Shown: piece by piece, positions 11,445 through 19,530 of the stretch
Numbering within the stretch: position 1 is the stretch's first letter
Layout: each line of letters opens with the position of its first letter
Assembly: GCF_006385685.1 (NCBI RefSeq)
Contig: NZ_VFRP01000002.1
Location: 248,001 to 312,000 of the forward strand
Origin: Amaricoccus solimangrovi
GTDB lineage: Bacteria > Pseudomonadota > Alphaproteobacteria > Rhodobacterales > Rhodobacteraceae
Length of the DNA stretch: 64,000 nt
Direction of reading: 5' to 3'
Position numbers and translations under genes: made by a program
Notes under the pieces: generated by a model
What the model saw: only the letters and a program-made list of their open reading frames with translations
What the model was told of the DNA's origin: nothing
The model's database searches: none

Positions 11445-11486
11445 GGAAAGAGCCGCCGCGGAGGAAATTCCGCGACGGCTCCTTCC
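11445..11486 (-). terminator. Hairpin after the type I secretion operon
   Basis: Interrupted inverted repeat: GGAA, GAGCCG and GCGGA on the left (11445-11462) pair with TCCGC, CGGCTC and TTCC on the right (11469-11486), giving 15 base pairs with small internal loops. It begins about 20 bases after the hlyD-type stop on the minus strand. There is no run of T, so factor-independent termination is uncertain. The rest of the 155-base gap before the oxidoreductase gene shows nothing else I can name. Confidence 0.45.
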
Positions 11487-11505
11487 CCCTTCGCGGGGCG
11501 TGACG

Positions 11506-12810
11506 TCAGGTCTCCTGGAACGCCCGCGCGAAGTAATCGGTGAACGGCTTCACGAAGTAGCTGAGCGGGCTGCGCTCCGAGGTGCCGATGAAGGCCTCGA
11601 CCGGCATGCCGGGCAGCAGCTTGCGGTTGGCGATCTTGTCGCGTTCGTGGTCGTCGATCTGGATGTCGGCGGTGTAGTAGCGCGTGCCGCGCGCCTTGTC
11701 CTCGACCGCGTCGGCCGAGATCGAGAGGATATGGCCCTTGAGCTCCGGGGTCGTGCGCGAATCGAAGGCCGAGAAGCGCAGGTTCGCTTCCTGCCCGACA
11801 TGGACCTGATCGATCGCGGTCGGCAGCACATGGCCGCGCACGATCAGCGGCGCGTCCTTCGGCACGACGTACATGATCGGCTCGGCCGCCCGGATCACGC
11901 CGCGCAGCGTGTCCGCGGTGTTGCCGTAGATCACCCCGTCGACCGGCGCGCGCAGCCTGAGCTTCCCGATCTGCTCCTTCAGGTCGGTCCGCTTCTCGCG
12001 CAGCTCGATCTCGCGGAATTCGAGATCGCGCAGTTCCGAGATCGCCTCCTCCCGGGTCTTCGAGTCGATCTGCACCCGGTTGATCTCGAGCTCGGCGATC
12101 TTGCCGCGGTTCTCGGCGATATTCGCCTCGACCTGGCCGGCGGTGCCCTGGAGATCGGCCAGCGTGCGCTGCAGCGCCAGCAGCTTGCCGATCTCGGTCA
12201 GCCCCTTGTCGAGCAGGGTCTGCTGCTGCGTGACCTCCTGCTTGACGAGCCGGACCTGCTCGACATTCGCCGTCTGGACCGCGAGCAACCCGTCGATCTC
12301 CTTCTGGATCTGCTTCTGGCGCTCGGTGATCTGGTTGCTCTCGTCCTCGTTCAGCTTGCGCCGCGCCTCGAACTGCTGCTGCTGCGATTTCAGCAGCTCG
12401 GCGATCTTCGGGCTGTCCTTCGCCCGCGAGGCGATCTCGTCGTCATAGGTGATCGTGTCCTGCCCGTCGCGCTCGGCCGCGAGCCGGCCCTTGCGGGCGA
12501 GGATCTCGAACCACTGGCCCTCGACGATGCCGAGTTCGGTGATCATGCTGTCGCCCTCGAGCTCGACCAGCACGTCGCCCTTCCTCACCTCGTCGCCGTC
12601 GCGCACGTTCAGCGCCTCGATCACGCCGCCGTTCGGATGCTGCACCACCTGCCGGTTGCCCTCGACCTCGAGGCTGCCGCCGATCACGACCGCGCCCGAG
12701 ATCTTCGCCACCGCCGCCCAGGCGCCGAGGCCGAAGACCATGACCGCGAGGACCACGTAGCCGCCGATCAGGAAGCGGCTCAGATGCCAGTTGGATTTCT
12801 TCTCGTTCAT
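11506..12810 (-). CDS. HlyD/PrtE-family type I secretion adaptor
   Basis: Periplasmic membrane-fusion subunit that links an inner-membrane ABC exporter to TolC. The 434-residue protein has a short cytoplasmic tail, one membrane segment (about 12-34), a biotinyl-lipoyl half-domain ([21 protein letters not shown]), a long Gln/Glu-rich alpha-helical hairpin (about 100-265), the second lipoyl half ([11 protein letters not shown]) and a beta-barrel end. ATG 12810 overlaps the ABC exporter stop by 4 bases (ATGA), indicating coupled translation. No RTX cargo gene is adjacent. Confidence 0.93.
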   Translation of the reverse strand: MNEKKSNWHLSRFLIGGYVVLAVMVFGLGAWAAVAKISGAVVIGGSLEVEGNRQVVQHPNGGVIEALNVRDGDEVRKGDVLVELEGDSMITELGIVEGQWFEILARKGRLAAERDGQDTITYDDEIASRAKDSPKIAELLKSQQQQFEARRKLNEDESNQITERQKQIQKEIDGLLAVQTANVEQVRLVKQEVTQQQTLLDKGLTEIGKLLALQRTLADLQGTAGQVEANIAENRGKIAELEINRVQIDSKTREEAISELRDLEFREIELREKRTDLKEQIGKLRLRAPVDGVIYGNTADTLRGVIRAAEPIMYVVPKDAPLIVRGHVLPTAIDQVHVGQEANLRFSAFDSRTTPELKGHILSISADAVEDKARGTRYYTADIQIDDHERDKIANRKLLPGMPVEAFIGTSERSPLSYFVKPFTDYFARAFQET

Positions 12811-14543
12811 GCCTGCGCTCCCGCCTGCGCCGTGTTCTCGCCGATGCGCCCGGCCACCTGCGCGTAGTTGCGCACATGGGCCTTCAGCACCTCGTCGCGC
12901 GGCCCGAAGGCCTTGGCGACGCCACCGTCGATGATGAGGATCATGTCGCATTCGGCGATGCCCGCCGGACGGTGCGCCATGATCACCACGGCCTTGCCCT
13001 CGGCCTTGGCCTGGGCGATCGCCGCGTTCAGCGCGTCCTGCCCGGTGGCGTCGAGGTTGGAATTGGGCTCGTCGAGCACCATGATGACCGGATCGCCGTA
13101 GAAGGCGCGGGCGAGCCCGATCCGCTGCTTCTGCCCGCCCGAGAGCCGCGCGCCCCCGGCCGAGACCGGCGTGTCGTAGCCCTGCGGCAGGCCGAGGATC
13201 ATCTCGTGCGCGCCGGCCTTCTTCGCGGCGGCCACGACCGCCTCGGCGTCGGGATGCTCCTGCATCCGGCCGATGTTCTCGGCCACCGTGCCGTCGAAGA
13301 GCACGACGTCCTGCGGCAGATAGCCGATGTAGGAGCCGAGCACGTCCGGGTCGTAATGCTCGAGCGCCGCGCCGTCGAGGCGCACCGCCCCCGAGGCCGG
13401 ACGCCAGATGCCGGTCAGCACCCGCGCCAGCGTCGACTTGCCCGAGGCGGAGGCGCCGATCACGCCGAGCGCCTGGCCGGGACGGACGTGGAAATCGAGC
13501 ATCCGGAGGCTCGCGCGCTGCTGTTCCGGCGGAAAGACGGTGATCTGGGAGCAGTCGAAGATCGCGCGCGGACGGGGCAGGGCGGTGCGCTGGTCCGTTT
13601 CCGGCGTGCTCTCGAGCAGCGCCTTGAGCGAGGCCCAGCCCTGGCGGGCGCGGGTGACGAGCGGCCAGCCGCCGATCGCCTGTTCGATCGGCGCCAGCGC
13701 GCGGCCGAGCAGGATCGAGCCCGCGATCATCGCACCCGCGCTCATCTCGCCGTGGATCACGAGCCAGGCGCCGAGGCCGAGGACGGAGGACTGCAGGAAG
13801 AAGCGGAAGGTCTTGGAGAAGGTCGAGAAGCCCGAGACCTTGTCGCCCGCGCTCAGCGTCGCGCTCAGCGCCTTGTCGCGCAGCTTCTGCCAGCGCGCGA
13901 GCACCGTGCCGCGCATGCCGAGCGCCTGGATCATCTCGCCCTGCTGGCGGATCGTCTCGGCGAAGGCGTCGCCCTGCAGGCTGCTGCGCACCGCCTCGAG
14001 TTCCGGCTTGCGCGTCAGCATCTGGTTCAGCAGCGTCACCGCGACGAGCACCAGCCCGCCCGCGATCGAGAGATAGCCGAGATAGGGATGGAAGGTGAAG
14101 ATCGCGAGGATGTAGACCGGCGCCCAGGGCATGTCGAAGATCGCGAAGAGCACGGGCGAGCCGAGAAGCTTCTGCACCGATTCGAGATCCCTGAGCCCCG
14201 AGGAGGGCTTGGAACGCTCGGTCGAGAGCACCGAGCGGCGCAGCACCGCGTTGAACACCCGCCCGTCGAGCCGCGACTGCGCCATCGCGCCGATGCGCGA
14301 GGCGATGCGGCTGCGCGAATAGTCGAGCAGGCCCATGAAGGCGTAGAGCGCGGCGATCAGCACCGTGAGCGCGACCAGCGTCTCCTCCGACCGGCTCGGG
14401 ATCACGCGGTCGTAGATCTGCAGCATGTAGAGCGGCCCGATCAGCTGGAGCACGTTCACGAAGAAACTGAAGACGGCCACGCTCACGAAAAGGGGCGTCA
14501 TGCCCCTGAACGCCGCCCCCGGATTGTCCAACTCACCACGCAT
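12807..14543 (-). CDS. Type I secretion system permease/ATPase
   Basis: Fused membrane and ATPase exporter of the PrtD/HlyB class without the N-terminal peptidase domain, 578 residues. The transmembrane part spans about 18-300. The nucleotide-binding part has Walker A GASASGKST (363-371), signature LSGGQ (467-471), Walker B VIMVLDEP (486-493) and the switch histidine in MAHR (H524). Lack of a peptidase domain fits substrates with uncleaved C-terminal signals, such as RTX proteins. ATG 14543 is preceded by a strong GGAAGGAG site. It probably heads a two-gene operon with the HlyD adaptor. Confidence 0.93.
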   Translation of the reverse strand: MRGELDNPGAAFRGMTPLFVSVAVFSFFVNVLQLIGPLYMLQIYDRVIPSRSEETLVALTVLIAALYAFMGLLDYSRSRIASRIGAMAQSRLDGRVFNAVLRRSVLSTERSKPSSGLRDLESVQKLLGSPVLFAIFDMPWAPVYILAIFTFHPYLGYLSIAGGLVLVAVTLLNQMLTRKPELEAVRSSLQGDAFAETIRQQGEMIQALGMRGTVLARWQKLRDKALSATLSAGDKVSGFSTFSKTFRFFLQSSVLGLGAWLVIHGEMSAGAMIAGSILLGRALAPIEQAIGGWPLVTRARQGWASLKALLESTPETDQRTALPRPRAIFDCSQITVFPPEQQRASLRMLDFHVRPGQALGVIGASASGKSTLARVLTGIWRPASGAVRLDGAALEHYDPDVLGSYIGYLPQDVVLFDGTVAENIGRMQEHPDAEAVVAAAKKAGAHEMILGLPQGYDTPVSAGGARLSGGQKQRIGLARAFYGDPVIMVLDEPNSNLDATGQDALNAAIAQAKAEGKAVVIMAHRPAGIAECDMILIIDGGVAKAFGPRDEVLKAHVRNYAQVAGRIGENTAQAGAQA

Positions 14544-14580
14544 GCCAGCTCCTTCCGACGCGAGCCCCAGATCGGCCCGG

Positions 14581-14609
14581 CTGATAGTCCCGCGGGACGC
14601 ACAAGGCAA
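14581..14609 (-). promoter_or_regulatory. Candidate promoter of the type I secretion operon with palindromic spacer
   Basis: On the minus strand, TTGCCT (14604-14609) and TATCAG (14581-14586) are separated by 17 bases, placing a start about 30 bases before the exporter ATG. The spacer contains a perfect 12-base palindrome, GTCCCGCGGGAC (14587-14598), which could be an operator for a dimeric regulator. Both element matches are 4 of 6, so the call is tentative. Confidence 0.38.
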
Positions 14610-14737
14610 AGCGGGATTTGGTTTCCGATTCATGACGAAAGCCCGGGAAGACCCGGAAATCGCTTCCTAAAGCTCTGCGATGGCGTAAACCCGCCGACCC
14701 TTCTTCCAGCCGTTTTCCCATGGAACCCTCGACGCTG

Positions 14738-14777
14738 GAATGCAAAAATATATCGTCGCCCCGGGATTACCGGGGCG
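14738..14777 (-). terminator. Intrinsic terminator after the peptide-binding protein
   Basis: CGCCCCGG (14757-14764) and CCGGGGCG (14770-14777) form a perfect 8-bp stem with a 5-base loop. On the minus strand it is followed by ACGATATATTTTTGCA, a U-rich tail of the kind needed for Rho-independent termination. It lies about 100 bases after the stop of the substrate-binding protein gene and upstream of the type I exporter promoter, so it would insulate the two units. Confidence 0.6.
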
Positions 14778-14877
14778 CGCGGGAACGAAATCGCCAGCCC
14801 CGCCTGCCCGCGGAACCGGGTGAGATCCATTCTGCGGCAGGTTGCGAATCGAATCAAGGCCGCGCTTCACGGCGCCG

Positions 14878-16623
14878 TCATCGCTCCGGATCCTCGCCCG
14901 GGGCCAGCCAGACCTGTTCGAGATGCAACTCGAAGGTCGGATGCATCGCGAGGCCGCGCACGCGCCCCGTCATGTGGCGGAAGGTGTCGCGCCAGAAGGC
15001 CTGTACGAGCACGCCCGAATCGCGCAGCCGCGTCTCCATCTCGGCCATCAGCGGCCGGCGCGCCTCCGGATCGGCCAGCGCCAGCGCGCGGTCGAGCAGG
15101 GCGTCGAATTCCGGATCGGCGAAGCCGGTCTCGTTCCAGGGCGCGTCGGAGCGATAGGCGAGGGCGTAGGTCTGCGCGGCGAGCGGCCGGCCGATCCATT
15201 CCGTGGCCGAGAAGGGATAGCCGCGCCAGTCCCGCCAGAAGGCCGCGCCAGGCAGGATGACGCGGCGCACGCGCATGCCGGCGTCGCGCATCTGCGCGGC
15301 GACCGCGTCGCAGGTGTTGCGCGGCACATCGGCGTCGGAGGAGACGAGTTCGAATTCCGTCTCCGCCGCGCCGGCCTCGCGCAACATCGCGCGCGCGCGC
15401 GCCGGATCGGCCGGAATCGGCGGAATGGCCGCGTAATCGGGATGCATCGGCGCGACATGGTGGTTCTCGGCGACGATGCCGCGGTCCTGCTGGCCGAGTT
15501 CGAGCACCACGGCGTTGTCGACCGCGCGCTGGACGGCGTTGCGCGTGATTTGCACGGTGAAGGGCGGCTTTTCGACGTTCATCCGGACGCAGACGGTATT
15601 GGCGGTGCGCGCGTCGGCCCGGTTCAGCCCGGCGGCGTCGAAATCGGGCACATAGGCGGGCGTCGTCTCGTAATTCGCATCGATCTCGCCGGCCTCGAAG
15701 GCGGCGAGATCGCGCTCCGGATCGGTGCCGTGATCGACATAGTCGATCCCGTCGAGCGGCGCCGGGCCGAAGATCCGCGCGCCCCACCAGCCATTCGTGT
15801 CCGCGCGCCGGCTGAGCGCGGCCGAGACGCCGACATCGACGCGGTCGAGCACCCAGGGGCCGGTCCCGATCGGCGCCCGGATCAGGTCGCCGCCGGCGGC
15901 GTCGAAATCGCGATGCACGATCAGCGCGGGATAGTCGGAGAAACCCGGGATCAGCGTGATGTCGGGCCGGACCGGGCGCAGCCGCACGGTGAGCGCGTCG
16001 ACGCGCTCGACCGCGCCCTCGATCAGCCCGGTGACCGCCACCTCGATCTCGTCCTCGATCTCGCGGCCCGCGCGCGTCGTGAGGATCCGCCGCGTCTCGA
16101 CGCGCTTGGTCTCGGTCAGGCTCGCGATCCGGGCGGCCATCGAATTGCCCGGCACATGCGCCTCGGCCCAGCGGGAGAGATTGGCGATCACATCCTCGGC
16201 GGCGAAGGCGTCGCCATTGGTCCAGTAGACCTCCGGCCGGAGCCGCAGCAGGAATTCCGACGCGTCCGCGTTGACCTCCCAGCCTTCGAGCAGCCAGGGC
16301 ACCAGCGCCGCGTCCGCGTCGTAGCGCACCAGCGTCTCGAGCGTGCCGCGCGCCAGATTGCCTTTCTCGGGCCAGTCGAAGAGCCGCGGATCCGCGATCG
16401 CCATCACCGACATCGAGATCCTGAGCCGGCCGCCCGGAACCGGCGCGGGCTCCGCCGCGCGGGCCGGCGCGCCCGCGAGCGAGCGCGCCAGCGGGGCCGC
16501 CAGGCCGAGCGCGGTGGCGCCGGCGAGGAAGTCGCGCCGCGTGAGCCGGCCGGCGCGATGGGAGCGGACCATTTTCGGGATCGCGGGGTGGACAAGAGCG
16601 GCGCGCGGAAGATGATCGTCCAT
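14878..16623 (-). CDS. Peptide/nickel-type ABC transporter substrate-binding protein, Tat-exported
   Basis: A family 5 (SBP_bac_5) solute-binding protein of 581 residues, expected to hand peptides or similar ligands to an inner-membrane permease. A twin-arginine signal is clear (LTRRDFLAGATALGLAAP, about 27-44, with A-rich cleavage region). Family marks are TNGDAFAAEDV, APIGTGPWVL and EWIGRP-type C-terminal lobe segments. No permease or ATPase gene is beside it, so it is an orphan here. M18 (16572) is an alternative start; M1 is kept because a promoter sits just upstream of it. Confidence 0.87.
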   Translation of the reverse strand: MDDHLPRAALVHPAIPKMVRSHRAGRLTRRDFLAGATALGLAAPLARSLAGAPARAAEPAPVPGGRLRISMSVMAIADPRLFDWPEKGNLARGTLETLVRYDADAALVPWLLEGWEVNADASEFLLRLRPEVYWTNGDAFAAEDVIANLSRWAEAHVPGNSMAARIASLTETKRVETRRILTTRAGREIEDEIEVAVTGLIEGAVERVDALTVRLRPVRPDITLIPGFSDYPALIVHRDFDAAGGDLIRAPIGTGPWVLDRVDVGVSAALSRRADTNGWWGARIFGPAPLDGIDYVDHGTDPERDLAAFEAGEIDANYETTPAYVPDFDAAGLNRADARTANTVCVRMNVEKPPFTVQITRNAVQRAVDNAVVLELGQQDRGIVAENHHVAPMHPDYAAIPPIPADPARARAMLREAGAAETEFELVSSDADVPRNTCDAVAAQMRDAGMRVRRVILPGAAFWRDWRGYPFSATEWIGRPLAAQTYALAYRSDAPWNETGFADPEFDALLDRALALADPEARRPLMAEMETRLRDSGVLVQAFWRDTFRHMTGRVRGLAMHPTFELHLEQVWLAPGEDPER

Positions 16624-16894
16624 GCCTCGGTGCCATGCTCGGGGGTGCGGTTCGCGGCATTGCAGACCGAAAAAAGCCTCCGGTCAATGGCAGGGTGTCA
16701 GATTCGGATAATGATGATTATGATGTATGCGCCGCCTCGACGATGCCGAAGCGCCATGCCGGTCATCACATGGGTCCGCTGATCCGCGGAGCAGTCAGCA
16801 GCCGGCCCCGGGTCGGTCCGGCCCGTTTCGCGCTTGAACCGCCACCACCGCGCCGGTTAGCCCTCGGCACGCGCCGCGACCAAGGATTTCCCCC
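16624..16894. other. Divergent intergenic region between the binding protein gene and miaA
   Basis: A 271-base gap. It holds the minus-strand promoter candidate at 16659-16687 and an A/T-rich stretch around 16694-16725 made of repeated ATGAT/ATTATGATG units. A weak TTGAAC (about 16832) lies ahead of miaA but without a good -10. I see no small gene. Confidence 0.4.
16659..16687 (-). promoter_or_regulatory. Candidate promoter of the peptide-binding protein gene
   Basis: On the minus strand, TTGACC (16682-16687, 5 of 6) and TGCAAT (16659-16664, 4 of 6) are 17 bases apart. The predicted start of transcription is about 30 bases before the ATG at 16623. The spacer holds a run of six T bases flanked by GACCG and CGGTC, a short inverted repeat overlapping the -35. 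Confidence 0.4.
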
Positions 16895-17806
16895 GTGCCC
16901 GATCGTCTTTCGCCCGTTCTGATCGCCGGTCCGACCGCCAGCGGGAAATCCGAACTCGCGCTGCGCCTCGCCGAGCGGCTCGGCGGCGTGGTCGTCAACG
17001 CGGACGCGGCCCAGGTCTATGACTGCTGGCGCGTCCTGACCGCGCGGCCGTCACCCGAGGATCTCGCCCGCGCGCCGCATCTGCTCTACGGCCATGTGCC
17101 CGGCGCGACGCGCTATTCCGTCGGCGCCTGGCTGCGCGACCTCGCGCCGCTTCTCGCGGATCCGCCCGGCCGGCTGATCATCACCGGCGGCACCGGGCTC
17201 TATCTCTCCGCCCTGACCGAGGGTCTGGCCGAGATCCCGCCGATCCCCGAGAGGATCCGCGCCCTGTCTCAGCAACGGATCGACGCCGGCGCGGTCGCGG
17301 ACCTTCTGGCCGATCTCGCGCGCGAGGATCCGGAAACCCATTCCCGGATCGATCGGGCCAACCCGGCCCGGATCCAGCGTGCCTGGGAGGTTCTGCGCGC
17401 CACCGGGCGCGGCATCGGCGCCTGGCACCGGGACACCGCGGCGCCGCTTCTCGATCCGGCGGCCTGTGTCCGTATCGTTCTGATGCCAGAAAGATCTCTG
17501 CTTGGCAAGAGGATAGAGCATCGTTTTCATCTGATGCTTGAACAAGGCGCGCTGGAGGAAGCCCGCGATTTCGCCGCGCGCGGCCTCGATCCCGCGCTGC
17601 CCGCCGCGCGCGTTCTCGGCGCGCCGGATCTGCTCGCGCATCTCCGGGGCGAGGTCACGCTCACGGAAGCCACGGCCTCGGCCGTCATCGGGACACGGCA
17701 ATTCGCGAAGCGCCAGCGCAGCTGGTTTCGTGGCCGGATGGCGGATTGGCGCTGGATCGATCCCTTGGCCGAGGATCCGCTGGCGGCGATATGCAAATGC
17801 ATATGA
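16895..17806 (+). CDS. miaA: tRNA dimethylallyltransferase
   Basis: Transfers a dimethylallyl group to A37 of tRNAs reading codons that start with U. The 303-residue protein has the P-loop GPTASGKS (12-19), VVVNADAAQVYDCW, TGGTGLYL and the tRNA-contacting RQFAKRQRSWFR near the C-terminus. The start is GTG 16895 with an AAGGA site upstream. The last residues (CKCI) are encoded by an A/T-rich inverted repeat, unusual for the gene. It converges with hflX. miaA and hfq are often close in proteobacteria; here they are separated by hflX and face each other. Confidence 0.95.
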   Translation: MPDRLSPVLIAGPTASGKSELALRLAERLGGVVVNADAAQVYDCWRVLTARPSPEDLARAPHLLYGHVPGATRYSVGAWLRDLAPLLADPPGRLIITGGTGLYLSALTEGLAEIPPIPERIRALSQQRIDAGAVADLLADLAREDPETHSRIDRANPARIQRAWEVLRATGRGIGAWHRDTAAPLLDPAACVRIVLMPERSLLGKRIEHRFHLMLEQGALEEARDFAARGLDPALPAARVLGAPDLLAHLRGEVTLTEATASAVIGTRQFAKRQRSWFRGRMADWRWIDPLAEDPLAAICKCI

Positions 17807-17860
17807 AACGGAGCCGCCCGTTTCCAGGCGGCCCCGCTGCGAATATGTCAATGCATATTC
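17789..17860. terminator. Pair of A/T-rich palindromes between miaA and hflX
   Basis: Two inverted repeats sit at the convergent gene ends: ATATGCA-AA-TGCATAT (17789-17804, inside the end of miaA) and GAATATG-6-CATATTC (17841-17860, just before the hflX stop). Both contain the nonamer AATGCATAT. A third, GC-rich stem (GCCGCC 17813-17818, GGCGGC 17827-17832) lies between them. They probably serve as a bidirectional terminator, although the base composition is very different from the surroundings. Confidence 0.5.
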
Positions 17861-17867
17861 GGGCGCC

Positions 17868-19127
17868 CTACTCCGTATCGAGCGCGGCGTAGCGGTCGCG
17901 GTCGCGCTCGGTCCAGCGCACCTCGACCTCGTAGCCCTCCTCCGTCCGCCGCTCGGCGCGCACCAGCCTGTGGTCGAAGAGCCAGGCCCGGCGCCGGCCC
18001 TGGTCGAAGCCGAGCCGCAGCACGGCCTCCGAGGTCGGTCCGGCGAGTTCCTCCGCCACGACCTCGAGCAGGTCCGGCACCCCTTCCCCGGTCAGCGCCG
18101 AGATCACCCGCACGCGGGGATTGCGCGCGGCGATCTGGCGCGTGGGCTCCACCCGGCCCTCGGGCAGCGCGTCGACCTTGTTCCAGACCTCGATCATCCG
18201 CTCCCGCTCCGCCTCCGAGAGGCCGAGTTCGTCGAGCGTCGTCCGCACGCTGGCGGCCTGCGCCTCGCTCTCCTCGTGGGAGATGTCGCGGATGTGCAGG
18301 ATCAGATCGGCGTCCAGCACCTCCTCCAGCGTGGCGCGGAAGGCCGCGACGAGCTGGTGCGGCAGGTCGGAGATGAAGCCGACCGTGTCCGAGAGGATCG
18401 CGCGGCGCCCGTCCGGCAGGTCGATCGCGCGCATCGTCGGATCGAGCGTCGCGAAGAGCATGTCCTTCGCGAGCACCGCCGATCCGGTCAGCCGGTTGAA
18501 GAGCGTCGATTTCCCGGCGTTGGTATAGCCGACCAGCGCCACCACCGGATAGTCGAGCCGCCGCCGCGCCGCGCGATGCTGGCCGCGCGTGCGCACGACC
18601 TTGGCGAGCTGCGCCTTGATCCGGGTGATGCGCTCGTCGATCGCGCGCCGGTCGGCCTCGATCTGCGTCTCGCCGGGGCCGCCGAGGAAGCCGTGGCCGC
18701 CGCGCTGGCGTTCGAGATGGGTCCAGCTGCGGACCAGCCGCGACTTCTGGTAGCTCAGATGCGCCAGTTCGACCTGGAGCACGCCCTCGCGCGTGCGGGC
18801 GCGGTCCCCGAAGATCTCGAGGATCAGCCCGGTGCGGTCGAGCACCTTGGCGTTCCAGGCCTTCTCGAGATTGCGCTGCTGCACCGGCGTCAGCGGCCCG
18901 TCGACGATGACGAGCCCCGCCTCGCGCTCCGCGACCGTCGCGCCGATCTCCTCGAGCTTCCCCGATCCGACCAGCGTGCCGGCGCGCGCCTTCGGCAGCG
19001 GCACGAGTTCCGCGCCGACCACCTCGAGATCGAGCGCCTCCGTCAGCGCCACGGCCTCGGCGAGCGCGCCCGCCGGATCGCGGGCCGCGGCGCCGTGGCG
19101 GAGGGGATGCAGGACAAGGGCGCGCAT
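17868..19127 (-). CDS. hflX: GTPase HflX
   Basis: A ribosome-associated TRAFAC GTPase that splits stalled ribosomes under stress. The 419-residue protein has the N-terminal HflX domain (GSGKLEEI, VLDRTGLILEIF), a helical linker with GGPGETQIEADRR, and the G domain: GYTNAGKST (G1), DTVGFISDLP (G3) and WNKVD (G4). ATG 19127 starts 13 bases after the hfq stop; an alternative ATG at 19160 would overlap hfq. The hfq-hflX pairing is conserved across proteobacteria and suggests one transcript. Confidence 0.94.
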   Translation of the reverse strand: MRALVLHPLRHGAAARDPAGALAEAVALTEALDLEVVGAELVPLPKARAGTLVGSGKLEEIGATVAEREAGLVIVDGPLTPVQQRNLEKAWNAKVLDRTGLILEIFGDRARTREGVLQVELAHLSYQKSRLVRSWTHLERQRGGHGFLGGPGETQIEADRRAIDERITRIKAQLAKVVRTRGQHRAARRRLDYPVVALVGYTNAGKSTLFNRLTGSAVLAKDMLFATLDPTMRAIDLPDGRRAILSDTVGFISDLPHQLVAAFRATLEEVLDADLILHIRDISHEESEAQAASVRTTLDELGLSEAERERMIEVWNKVDALPEGRVEPTRQIAARNPRVRVISALTGEGVPDLLEVVAEELAGPTSEAVLRLGFDQGRRRAWLFDHRLVRAERRTEEGYEVEVRWTERDRDRYAALDTE

Positions 19128-19140
19128 GCGCGCCACCGGA

Positions 19141-19377
19141 TCAGTGATCGTCGGCCTCATAGAGCGTGATCGGCTGCGAGGGCATGACGGTCGAGATCGC
19201 GTGCTTGTAGACCAGCTGGGACTGCCCATCCCGGCGGAGAAGCACGCAGAAATTGTCGAACCACGTGATCACGCCCTGCAGCTTCACGCCGTTCATGAGG
19301 AAGATCGTGACCGGAACCTTGGCCTTGCGGATGTTGTTGAGAAAGGCGTCCTGGAGGTTCTGTTTGTCGGCAGCCAT
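19141..19377 (-). CDS. hfq: RNA chaperone Hfq
   Basis: A 78-residue Sm-like hexameric protein that pairs small RNAs with mRNAs. The Sm1 segment ([24 protein letters not shown], given here only by its ends N7 to G30) is followed by [13 protein letters not shown] and the Sm2 motif YKHAIST. The C-terminal tail is very short, as usual in alphaproteobacteria. It lies in the minus-strand series ntrX-trkA-trkH-hfq-hflX with a 153-base gap upstream, which leaves room for its own promoter. Confidence 0.97.
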   Translation of the reverse strand: MAADKQNLQDAFLNNIRKAKVPVTIFLMNGVKLQGVITWFDNFCVLLRRDGQSQLVYKHAISTVMPSQPITLYEADDH

Positions 19378-19530
19378 TTTTTTCAGCCTTCAGTTGTATG
19401 GCGGCGCGAAATCGGCTCGCGTCGTTGTTGTTGTTGCGGGGCAGTATGGTCGTGGGCCCCGGCCATTTCCAGAGCGCAAGGGCAATTTTTTGAATCCTCC
19501 CGCGACTGCGGCATTTTCGCCGCGCCCGGT

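Larger units (their letters stand above)
14544..14877. other. Intergenic region between the type I exporter and the peptide-binding protein
   Basis: A 334-base gap. It contains a candidate promoter near its left end (14581-14609) and a hairpin with an A/T-rich flank near its middle (14757-14777). The stretch 14610-14756 is less GC-rich than the neighbours but has no convincing open reading frame with a ribosome site. I see no tRNA or conserved RNA shape in it. Confidence 0.5.

Noticed and set aside
19423-19435. GTT/TTG microsatellite upstream of hfq as a phase-variation switch
   Set aside because: Only four repeat units in a non-coding gap; too short to call variable.
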